Origin: Aphelocoma coerulescens
Taxonomy: Eukaryota; Chordata; Aves; Passeriformes; Corvidae
DNA length: 64,000 nucleotides
Direction: 5' to 3'
Assembly (NCBI RefSeq): GCF_041296385.1
Contig: NC_091033.1
Coordinates: forward strand, 11,488,001 to 11,552,000
Of this stretch, positions 40,153-51,031 are shown piece after piece. The notes under the pieces were generated by a model, which saw only the letters and a list, made by a program, of their open reading frames with translations, was not told where the DNA came from and ran no database searches. The first letter of the stretch is position 1; every line of letters begins with the position of its first letter. The position numbers were made by a program, and so were the translations under genes.

Positions 40153-43099
40153 TTTGCATGACTATGCAAACAAGGTGTATCCCGGATCTCAATCAAAACG
40201 AGGCACATGAAAACCCAACCCTGTAATTGAAGGAAGCCCCACTAACAACAGGAACGTTAATCCAAATGAGGTGCTGCATCACACTTCAAATGGTCGAGTA
40301 AATTCTTCAAAAAGAGTAGATATGACTACCTCCATATTCTGCCTAATTATTTAAATGACTCCTTAAGTTTTTTCTGTAAGTGCAGGGAATCTGCCACTCC
40401 AGCAATCCCAAACACCACCCCTGAACACTTGCACTCACAAAGGCAGCAGAACTCTGCCATTTATCACTGAAAAGACAACAATGATTTGAAGATCAAGGGC
40501 TTGCATCTAGCACATCAGTCACAGGAAAATATTGTAGAAAAATCTTTTAAAATGCAGAAATGGTTCTTCTGGGTGACATCCCTCCTTCTTTAAATCATTA
40601 GGAATGGTTTAAAATGGGCTGCACTTTATTGGCTGCCACTATTGCTATTCCATCGAGTGGTATCAGAAGCTGTTTAACCCTGTCACCCTGGAGGAGGATG
40701 AGATAAGTTCTGCTCTCAGAACAAATGAAAGGCAAACACCAGAGGTTAGAGGACATTCATACACAAACAAAAGGCCCTACCCCTGCTTTGGATGTGTGCT
40801 TTCTGAGGAACCACCTGTAGGTGTCTAAAGCAAAAAGGTTTTCCAAATCCTGGTACATTAACATACACATATGCTGAAGGAAGAATCCTTGAGAGAATTG
40901 GTTTATATTGAAATCACAATTTTTTCTACTTTTTTTTTGGTGGGTTTTTTATCACAAATACAAAGAAAGGCCAGAGATGAACTAGAACCCTGGCTGCAAA
41001 CTTTACACCTGAATTGCCCTACATTTATGGGTGGCCTTTATCTGGAGCCCTGTTTTGGGCCTTGTCTTGAATTATTCAAGACAGAAGCACTGTATAAATC
41101 TGAGTTTAATACAGCCAGGGGGATCTCTCTGCCATGACATCATTACTATCAGCACAAGAGACGGGGGGCTTGACTGGAATACAAAGATGGAGAAATGCCT
41201 GCAAGAATAACAGTAATTATTATAAAAGGTCTTAAATTCAACTGCAGGAGTGCTTGTGGCAAGTAGCTGTAGCTGCACAAAAATGAAATGTGCTGCCATA
41301 AGCTGCAGCAGCTCCGAGTGCAGGATCTGACTTCAAAGGAGCAGAGCAAAGGCAGGAGGATGCATGGAGATGGGGAACTGGGCTGGGGGCAATTCCCAGT
41401 GCTGCTGAGCTGCCTGGTCCAGCCTGAAAAACTTGGAAAGACAAATTACCTTCTCAAAGAGTTCTGATTTATCTGGTTATTTCAGTATGTTCTGATTTGT
41501 GTTTCACCCCTCTTCCTTCCCGAAGCGAGGGAGAGAAGCCACAGCTCCCTGTGGAGCTCTCACTTCTACTGGCCTCTGCTCATGGGAAGTGAATGTGGGA
41601 AAACAAAAGCTGGCACATTTCACCCTGAAGTTGCAAAATCTTTCAGGCTACCAGAGAACCAGCTTGGCACCTCCCAATAAAGTGGTCCCATAATACCCAA
41701 ACTCATTCATCCAACACAGCTCCTCCTGGCTGCAGGGACTCCCAGAGACACACTCAGGATGTGTTCTGCCTCAGGTAGATCTTCAAACACCTTTTGTCAC
41801 AGCTGACACCACACAGGCTGTGGATGCTCTCTCCAGGCTGCATGGGGATTTCTGCACACTAAACCCAATGCCACTTTCTTCCTTGGTGCTGAGCAGGAGA
41901 AAAACAGAAGGGAGAAAGGAAACACTTATTCCAAGAAGCTACTTACAAAATAACCATGGAACTATGTGCTGGGGAGAAAAAACTGTCACTTGCACTGATC
42001 TCCTGAAGCTTCATCCTGCAGGAGGAGGACGGGAAAAGAAAAGAGCACAAGTAGGATGTTCAGAAAGAAGCAAAACTGCAGGGCTACACCTGTAGTATCA
42101 CCTGAGCTCTCTCCCAACAATGACCAGAAGTCCCCTTTGGAGAGAATGAATATAAGTGTCTCCGTCTGGAGCAATCCAAATATTGCATCCAAATGTCCAG
42201 AAAAACCCCATGTATAAAAGAAGTTTAACCCTGGTGCTACCCATGAGCTGCCTCTGGTTGTGATATAAATTCAAGTCCACACCTACGGGAAAGCAGGGAA
42301 GACAGATTTTGTGTTTGACCTCAACACAGTCACCCACAAGCTAATACTTCTACTTTACGAACCTAACTGCACTTCAACTGCAAAAGAGAAAGATGGAATA
42401 ATTAAATTTAATTCAGGAATCCAGTACGAGGAACAGAGGGATAAATCTTAATAGGAACATGGGATTAATATCTTAGCATAAATAATAGTCTCAGGAATTG
42501 CGTTTTGATGATTCAACAGTTCTGCTATAAATAATTCACATCAATAAAAGAGAGATAACATCAAATTCAGTTGGAACATTGGTTAATCTGAGCATAAAGT
42601 GAAGGACTTCACTCAAACTAAAGGACAGCTATAAGTAACTGCTCTGCTGTATAGGAATCAGCACTGAGTATTTTCTGCACATTCACATGCGTTACAAATT
42701 GCTTTCCAAGGTTACAAAAGAGTATCTAAGGGGGTGAAGAAGGATAAAAAACCTGGAAGTGAGCACAGCTTAAAGGCCTACATTGTGCAACAGAAAATGA
42801 GTGCAGAACAAACAAGTCTGCTGGGTGATCCTCTGTGTTCAACGTGAGAAATACTTTGTCATTTCTAATTTAGAAAAATATCTGTGTTCACCTGCAAAGT
42901 GCAGTGACAAGGAGGGTATCATTAACCAAGCCCAGGTATCAGGACTTTCTGGTTGTTCACTTCAATCTGACTTCACAGTTTCCACCTTGATAGCACAATC
43001 AGAGAATGAGCCACCCACACTAACAAAACCCCCTTGTTCTGAAAAGAATAAAAATATACATTAAATAAGCCATGGAGCAAGAAAGTCCAAGGTGGGGGG
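40153..43099. other. Unique non-coding DNA, no gene seen
   Basis: No supported gene. Sequence is AT-leaning with a somewhat GC-richer middle (41,250-41,850). Frames are short and domain-free. The stretch 42,420-42,620 is evenly AT-rich and might be conserved, without direct evidence. Confidence 0.5.
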
Positions 43100-43195
43100 T
43101 GGTGAGGCACAAAGGGATAAATAAATGATCTGTCCAGTCTCATGGAGAACACTGGGGTAGGGCTTGATATCACAGCCAGGTTCCCCAGGTGCCAG
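43100..43195 (-). repeat. MIR-like ancient SINE fragment
   Basis: Read on the plus strand, the order follows the reverse complement of MIR: GTGAGGCACAAAGGGATAAA, then ATGATCTGTCCAG where MIR has a TTGCCCAAGG block, then CTCATGGAGAACACTGGGGT and GCTTGATATCACAGCCAGGT where MIR has its tRNA-like GGGATTCGAACCCAGG block. The element is therefore on the minus strand. The match is weak base by base but colinear over about 90 bases. It has no coding role and sits about 95 bases from the next ancient repeat. Confidence 0.45.
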
Positions 43196-43289
43196 GATAT
43201 GACACAGACTGCAGAGTAACCTTCTCCCTGTCCCTGGGCTGGAATGTGACCAGCAACAGGATCAATATTAATAATGTATTTGAAAGGCT

Positions 43290-43560
43290 TATTATTTTTC
43301 AATGGTGCTCTTCACCCCAGGGAGGTTTCCAAAGCACTTTAACAATTATTTATATATGAGAGTCAGTTTTCCCAAAGAAATGCAGCCATCCCTGTGATCC
43401 AAAGTGGCAGCTGTGCTGCAGTGCAAAGCAGGAGGAAAACTGGCTGGGGCCAGAAACTCAGGGAAGGGACTGCACTGACTAGGAGCTGCGGGAAGTATTT
43501 AGGTAACAGACTGCAAGATTTAATTATACAAGTTGGAAGCCGGCCAGCAGGCATGAACAA
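43290..43560 (+). repeat. Ancient SINE/L3-like element, copy B (diverged)
   Basis: Colinear with the better copy at 62.5 kb. Shared blocks in order are a TTCACCCCAG block before GGTTTCCAAAGCACTTT (copy A has TTCATCCCAG and GGATCCCAAAATGTTT), a GGCAGCTGT block at about 43,406, and a 3' block GGGAAGTATTTAGGTAACAG, then TTTAATTATACAAGTTGGAA and CCGGCCAGCAGG. Over the 25 bases from AATTA to GGCCA the two copies agree at about 17. The pattern recalls L3 tails and LF-SINE-type elements that predate amniotes. It has no coding capacity. The 5' boundary is soft and the family name provisional. Confidence 0.5.
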
Positions 43561-46500
43561 ATGTTTTCAGTGTTGTGTTTAAATATTTTAATTTGCTTTT
43601 TTTATAGACGTTACTGTAAAAATAATAAAAAATGGAAAAGGGTACTTGTTAGACAGAGCATTCCCAGCAAATGAAAAAAGTTGGTATTTTTATCCCCCAA
43701 AACTATGTAAAATATATTAAAAGTTCAACTCCTATTGAGATTTCCTTGAAAAGAGGCACACAGGCTTTGCTGTAAAACACAAAACGCCATCACTGGAAAA
43801 ACAGGCACCACCATCACTGTCAGCAGCGATTTCATTTTTCTATCTTTAACCATAATAAAACCCTCCTTAGGTCAAGGTTGCCTTGACTTCAGTAGATCAT
43901 GGCTCAGACCCTGTGTCCTTACTTCATTCAGTAACTTTACTTACAAATCCCTTTTTTTTGGTCATCCAACTCCTTCCAGTGCCTTTTTTCTTAACGAGCT
44001 GACACTCAGTATGTCAGATTACAACCCCTCTGTCTGCCCCACCTGTGTCCCTTCACACATGTGGAAGCAGAGCCAAGGTCACCAAGACATCTGAGATCTT
44101 AATTAGCACCGCAGGGCCCTTGGAGCTGGCCAGCTGAGGTTCTGCTGTTCATCACAGCCCTGAAATTACCTTTCATCTCCCAGGCTTATGAAGATCTGAA
44201 ACCCTGGATGTGGGCAGCTCTGTGACAGACCATGCATCAAAGGCATGCTACCATGAGAGCCAGCACCAGCCGAACACCCCCATGTATCACCTTGGAAATC
44301 CCTGCTCAAAGCTGGATATTTCTCCTCCTGGACCAAAGGCTGTTGTTTCCTGACAGTGCTAGGATGGATTAGCTTGGAGAGAGAGGTTTAGCCTTCTGTG
44401 GATTGGTATTAGGGCAATTAGAGATACCTGTAAGTCCTATCTGCATGGAGAACAGAAGTATGCAATATTTGGTACATTATGTCTCAATGACAGATGAGGC
44501 TGGGATCAAACAATGCTAAGCATGCACAGAGCCCTTCTTACTGAGTATGGGTCAATAACTCATAATTATGCACAAATAACTTGTGTCAGGGGTGATTGAT
44601 AGCACTCCAACCCACTCACAGAAGACTTCACGGTTGGGCCAGATCACATCCCATAAATGACTTAAGTAATTTGTTTGCTTTCAATTTTTCATCTCACACT
44701 CAGCATCACCTTGACATCTGTCTATCACTTCAGACTCAAAGAACTTCTTTAAGGAAAGCCTTTGTGTGGTGAACTTCATTAGACATCAATGGAATCGTAG
44801 TTCTTTAGTGTTTTGAATGTTTTGAATATCTTGGGAACGGGCTTGCAAGAATGTGGATGTGCCAGGACAGCAGCCAGGATACACTTTTAACTGTGCATGC
44901 CATGGGATAATTTAGTTTTGCTTGATATTGCATGGTGTTATAATATTTTATTTTCTTAAGAAAATGTAAAGACAATACCTAAACTTATAGGAACACATTA
45001 CCTACCAACAAAACCTAGCTTTTCAAGGAGTTTGGGTATTTTTTTTTCCTTTTGCTTTTTAAAAAATCTTGTCTCACAATTTATTTCATTATGGCCCATT
45101 CTGTCTCTCTGTTCAGTGCTCAGGCTGTAAAAGACTTGGATTACCATAAAAAAGTTATTTTAGAAATCAGAAATAACAACCTACTTGTGTGAGAAGCAAC
45201 ATGAAACATGTTGTGGCTGGTTCCTCAGCAACAGTACATGTCACATTTTCCATGGATTTGGTGCCCAAATAATACATGCCTGTAATATCCCAAAGTTAGC
45301 AGTCCTTTGAAACAAATCTGCTGTTCTAAATACATATGGAGAGAATTTCTTTCCAGGATCCCAATTTTCAGTGTCTGCCACAGCTGAATGTCCTCTTGTA
45401 ACATATCCCATCTCCCCTGCCTGATGCACGGGAGAGAAACCCCTGCCACAGGCACTTCCCTCATGGTTTCAAAATTCCATGTTCAACCAGGCTTTAGGTC
45501 GGAAGGACAAGCGTGGATTTAGGTGATGTCAGCAGCACATGGAAGGCTTGGTCAACAAGACTGCCTGGGTTTCTTCCCCTCCCACCTCCCTCTTTGAAAA
45601 AAACCTGTGGAAATCCGAAGTAAAGGATGGTGGAGGAATAGAGGAGGGGAAGCAGCAAGATGAGAGAGCACCCACCTCATCCCTCCTGAGTGCTTCTTGT
45701 CTCTGCTGCCTGTCCTGCCTTCACCTACCCCAATCCTGCCCCAAAAGACCCAAGAGATGATGAGACACATCTGTTCCAGCTCCTCCTCCCACCGCAGGCA
45801 TTATTCCTGGATGTCCTGCTCTCCCTGGTGCCACCCCCTGCCCGCTGAGCTGAGGCACCCAGCCATCGATGCAGGAGTGTCCAGAGGTGGGGCTGGGCAG
45901 GAACCACAGCCAGGGCACCCCAGGGCCTCCAAGCCTTGGCACCATTTCAGCTCTGGGCTGTTCCCAGCCCGGCTGCAAAAGCACCGCTGGGACCACCTCC
46001 CATCTCCCTTGGAGTAGTTGTTTACGTCTCCTAATTCAGACCTGGACTATGAAATATTAAGATGATATTAGGGAGAATACAGAAAAGTCTCTGAAAATAG
46101 ACCAGTCCTGTAGCCACAGCTTTCACTGTTCTTCATACATTAATCAATAGTTCATATTTAATTAATTAGCACCAAGTTCACTTGGTGATGAAAGTAGAAT
46201 TTCCATGAATAGGAAAATAAATTAATGCGAAAATCCAGCTACCAGGCTGTTCTAAAGACTCTCTCCCACTGACTTACATGTGATAATAGATGTCCCTTCT
46301 TTATATTATTAGGCTTTTTGAGCTTTTTTTAATTTTATTTTTTAGAGGGGAAAAAAAAGACAGGTCTTTTTTTTTCCCCCACCAGCTGGGCAAGAAATAT
46401 CTTAAGCTCTTATTGCAGCAAAGCCACCTGTCTGGTTTAGTTAGATGGTATCAGCAATCTGTGGATCAGCACTGACTTAGGAGAACACTGAGGATGCATC

Positions 46501-49384
46501 GTAACTGCTCCAGACAGCACTTGAGTCTAAAAGTACAGAACATTTACCAATTAGAGAACCAACCCAAAGCATTTATTTCCAACCAGAAATTTAATAAACT
46601 GCTCATATACTATGGAGTAAACATCTCTACTGCTGCCGAGCAAAGTATGTTTAATATTCAGAACCTATCTGCAACATTATCGTGTTCTCTTCATTAGAGC
46701 ATCCGTTTTGTTAATTAGCATTTGCTCATGTGAGTAGTCCCCTTGACTTTAATTGATCCATTTTCATGAATACACAGAACATAATTTTATAGTTAAAGAA
46801 TTCAGTTCCTAGTGAATGCAACAGCCGCTGTTCTCAAAGTTTAATTCTTAGCATAATAAGGAAATAAAAATGAGTACAACACTTTTCATCAGATAGAAGA
46901 GAAATGTGTGTAAGGCAACAGTGGAAACAAGAATGAGTCCAAGACAAGATACCTGGCTATCAAATCCATTTTCCTTGCTCCCTCACAACAGCAAAAAAAT
47001 GCTGCTAAGAAACACAAAATACTTGGCTGGAGATAAAGTTGTTTCTATTATAATGGCAACTCCTTCACTAGCACTGCTTGTGTTTTCTGAAAAGCCAAGA
47101 AGCACCTGCCCTTCAAATGTTTGGAGTTAACAGACCACGAGATGATCTGCTGAGAACTGAGGTTTTAGAAGAAAGAGAAACAGCACAAGCCCCATCTGTT
47201 TCCCAAGGATTTGTTCTCAAGCTCTCACTTCTCATATATGCTCTGTGCTTACAGCTGAACCTTCTTGTTTACACTCCTTTTTATTCTTCAAACTAAAGGC
47301 TTCAAAACGAATTAAGGATTTTTTTAAAGTATCCTTAGCAGTAGGATGGTTCAAGAAGATTATTGTAGCTGAAATTTGGAAGCTTTCTTTAGGATGGTAA
47401 TTGAAGATGGAAGCAGTGTTTTTCTTTCAGAACTCCTTATCACATTTCAAGAATATCAGATTACAGATGTAAACAGAGATAAGAGTTTGGGTCACAGTGA
47501 ACTCCAGGCTGACAGAGTGGGTGCAGGCACTGTATTGCCTCCATTTGTACAAACCTCTCACAGCCCTGGCTGGAAGCTGTTCCCATTTCACCATGGGCTT
47601 TATGTCTTTAATTTTATTCTTAATCCAGAGTCTGAGGACACAGAGCATGCAATCACCAATAAATCTTTAAGTTTATGAACTAAAAAGGAGTCACTTTAAC
47701 GAATTCAGAGAGAATTAATATGTTTCAGGAAGCAAGGCAATTTAGTGGGCTAATTGCTGTGTATATTTTTTAGAGGCCACCTTTGAAAAGGTGCCTGCAA
47801 TCACCAGGTGCCTTTAGAGCTTTTTCATGTGACTGATTAGAGCCACAGATCTAATGGGGTGCAAAACCATGAATGAGGAATGCTGCTCTTTCAGATGAAC
47901 TGCTTACACTGTGACCTTGCCATTCCTCAATTTTCACATATAAGTTAACATTCTTTTAACAATATTCAACAAATGTTGAAAGAGACAGAGCTGAAGTTTT
48001 GTGAAATTGAAAAATAGAGGCCTCTTCAGCCAGCACCTGCACCTAATCTGGATAACCCAATAAAATATCACCCCTTTTTTCCAGAAAGGCAGTTGTTTCC
48101 CAAGAGACTGACATCAGCTTTGGTGAGACAGCTGACCCAACAGCTGAAACAGCACAAAGGTTATGGTCAGCATGTGAAACCCTTTTCAAACACATCAGGA
48201 TTTTGATGCTTTAAAACTATTCCAAATCCCTATGAAGAGAAGAAAAGGAGAAAGCAATCTAACGTCTCTTTGAAGATTCACTACAAAGCTATTTCCTTTA
48301 GTTGGGTAAAGAGGTAACTAGCAGACCAAACCAGAAAAACAGTTCCTTTCATGTGACACAGATGGATGACCTACCAATTCTGTCACAGACCACATTATGC
48401 TTTGATATATTAACTGTAACATAATATTTATCAGCTAGTGCTACAAATTGCTTTGAAGATGAAAAGACCCACAAACCAGGTTTGGGTGGTTTTGAACACT
48501 ATTTAAAAGATGTGTTTTGAAAACATTATTTTCTCCAATGAATTCTATTAAAAAAAATCCTGCTAGGATGGCATGGGAGCTTTGGGGGTGGAGGTTAAGG
48601 GATGGAATTATATGCAGTTAGCAGATATAACCTAATGCACGTGTTCCACCACCTCTTTACCTGGCAAAGTCCCACTGACCACCCTATGGAGAAAAACCCT
48701 GTGGATGGGCACTGCTCCATCACATGGGAGGAGCAGCATCCCTTTGTAGTTTGCAGGTTCTCAACCTGCAGCACAGGGAGGTTGGAAAACAGAGCCCTTG
48801 GGTTTGCTCACCCACCTCAGTGGCTGCTTCATGCACAAGAGACCATTAGGATTATTTTTTATTACTACATTTATCATTGGTTATGAAATAACATCCCATT
48901 CCTTGCCCTTCAGGACCCAAACACTTCAATTACCAAATTCTTTTACCACAGAATGCTGGTAAGGCACAAAGCATTCACTGGGAGAGAAAAATAGCAAAAC
49001 ACAGGAAATTATTTATATAGCCAATAAAGGAAATCAATTAATTCAATGAGACAGAAGATGGTAAATTACCATGTGAGTTGATGTAGGCAATGGTTATTAT
49101 AATAGCCTGTTGAGTAACTGCCTTTGCTCCTGCTAGAGGAGGATGTCACAGGATGTGCTCTATCTAATTTAGACACTTTGCAGTCTGCATCATAAACATA
49201 TTGATTCCATCAGTTAGGGGTCACGTAGACAGACAATAAATCATTGTTCAGCCAGCATATTTAGTCCACTGCTTTTGATAACTACATGAAGGGTTTCCAA
49301 ATCTCACATGCAATAATTTTACCTGGGTATGTACTGCATGTACTTCAGTTTTTTGGACACCAATATTCATTCTCGCTGATTTGG
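43561..49384. other. Unique non-coding DNA, no gene seen
   Basis: No supported gene. 45,740-46,020 is GC-rich but matches no known exon or repeat. 46,140-46,230 and 46,690-46,760 are rich in TAATTA/TTAATT, the core bound by homeodomain proteins, and may be conserved enhancer-like DNA. A tandem pair of GTTTTGAAT lies at 44,810-44,827. A stretch at about 47,895-47,950 (GTGACCTTGCCATTCCTCAA) weakly resembles MIR. Confidence 0.5.
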
Positions 49385-49419
49385 TTTTTTTTTTTCTTTT
49401 TTCTTTTTTTTTTTTTTTG
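49385..49419. repeat. T-rich tract interrupted by C
   Basis: About 35 bases of T with two single C interruptions, a degenerate homopolymer with no attached element. Confidence 0.75.
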
Positions 49420-50227
49420 TTTCATTATCAGCAGAGCCAGACTTGATGGTGTCACTGATGGGGAGAGGGAAGAAGAGGGGAGTGCAGATGTTGCAATCAA
49501 CTTTATGCTGATGAAGATTTCCTTATCAGGAAGTCTGAGAGACTTCTTTGGCAGGTAGCAAAGTGGGTGACCAAAGACAGTGTGAAATGTGGATTACAAC
49601 TGAACACACAAAAGGAAGTGGCAGCTGCAGTAGGGAAAGCAAAATTACAGTGAGCTGAAGAACAGGAGAGGGGAAAGTTGAGCTTGCAAAAGTGGTTCTC
49701 CTGTCGGAATACTAAAGACAGATCTGGTGGCAATATGAAGACCTCCAAGAATATTCAACCCTTACAGAACTGAGCTTTGCATTGCTGTTTTCTTCCCAAT
49801 CACAGGAGGGGTGTATTGTTTCAGTGAAAGGATGACACATGTTCCCTATCTGTAATGCCCAAGCATGAAAGTCATTCAGAAAAAGAAAAGCCACCAGTGA
49901 CTGCAGAGGTACCCAGCGAGCCATATGGAGCTCAGTTTAGGCTGGGCTCTCACAGAAGTACAAAGGTAGCTTGTCTACTGTCATAAAAAATAGTTACTAA
50001 ACTCCTCCCTTGAATTATTTTTAAGCAAAATCAGAAGGAGAATTTTTCTCCTTCCCAGTGGAAGATTTGATTCTGAAGGAAAGACACAGAAAGAAATGAA
50101 AATGGGAATAAAAGCAAGGAAAAGGAGCAAAAACAGGTTGGCTCATACTTTTCCAGACCATTTTCTGGAGAAAAAAGATCTAATGCCCACATCTGATTGT
50201 TTCAGCATGATTATTAGTTAAAGGATC
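49420..50227. other. Unique non-coding DNA, no gene seen
   Basis: No feature is supported apart from a purine-rich run at about 50,078-50,135. Confidence 0.5.
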
Positions 50228-50410
50228 TCACAGTCCTGGGCTGTATCCACAGCCCTACCAGTGGGTACTGAATGACCTTGCACACACTTTTCTGCCTCAG
50301 TTTCTCCAAGTGTAAAATAACTGCACCGATACTGACTTCCTGAAATGCTTCATTGCCTCAGTACCTACTCATGAAAAATACAATTACAAGAGCTGAGCAT
50401 AATTATCAGT
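50228..50410 (+). repeat. MIR SINE, nearly full length
   Basis: MIR is a tRNA-derived SINE older than mammals and present at low copy in birds. The order follows the MIR consensus over about 180 bases: CAGTCCTGGGCTGTATCCAC (the tRNA-derived region near box B), ACTGAATGACCTTGCACACA, CTGCCTCAGTTTCTCCAAGT, GTAAAATAACTGCACCGATA, and near the end CATAATTATCAG. The CCTCAGTTT and GTAAAAT blocks are its hallmark. Box B is mutated, so it should not be transcribed by RNA polymerase III. The middle (50,335-50,370) is more diverged. Confidence 0.72.
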
Positions 50411-50967
50411 TTCTGAGCTGTCTCTGGAAGGTGGTGAGGTGAATCAGCTGACTCAGTAATGAAGAGCCAGGTTTCCTCCTTGAGGTGTTAGAGGAAATTG
50501 TTACCTGAAACACTTAGGATGTCACCTTCAAAAGAATTAAGCTCCCCAGAGTTCCAATTTCTGGCCCATTTTAGACACTAAGAAACAGCTGCATTTCCAG
50601 GCCAGCTTCTCCCACAATGGATCCCAACATTTGCACAAAGGTTCTTCTTAAACTCCCCCAACTCTGCTTCACTGCTGGGAACGGGGACTTGGCTTCTCCT
50701 GAGAATCCCTCCATCCCTTGTGAGGACCACAGAGCTGATTTCTGCATCTGAACCTGCATATTTCCACATGGAAAAAAGGCAGCACATGCCAAAATGCTCC
50801 ACTCTTGCTCCAGAGAAAAGCCTGACCGCATGACAAATGAGCATGGAAATGGCTGTCCTCCTCCTGTGCCGGTTTTAATCCTACAGGCCAACTCTGATCA
50901 GGGAAAGCTCGAACGACAAAAATTAATTCTCATAAAAAGACACAAGGAAGACCTTGGGACAAAAAAG
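50411..50967. other. Unique non-coding DNA, no gene seen
   Basis: No feature is supported. Minus-strand frames of about 100 codons at 50,571-50,891 show no domain. Confidence 0.5.
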
Positions 50968-51031
50968 GTGTTTTGTTTTTGGTTTGGTTTTTTGTGTTTT
51001 TGGGTTTTTTTTGGTTTTTTTTTGTTTTTTT
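50968..51031. repeat. T/G simple-sequence tract
   Basis: About 64 bases of T runs broken by G or GG (TTTTGTTTTTGGTTTGG and so on), read as A/C on the other strand. It is a degenerate microsatellite. Confidence 0.8.

Noticed and set aside
47895..47950. MIR-like stretch around GTGACCTTGCC
   Set aside because: About 50 bases with a partial match; too short and diverged to list.
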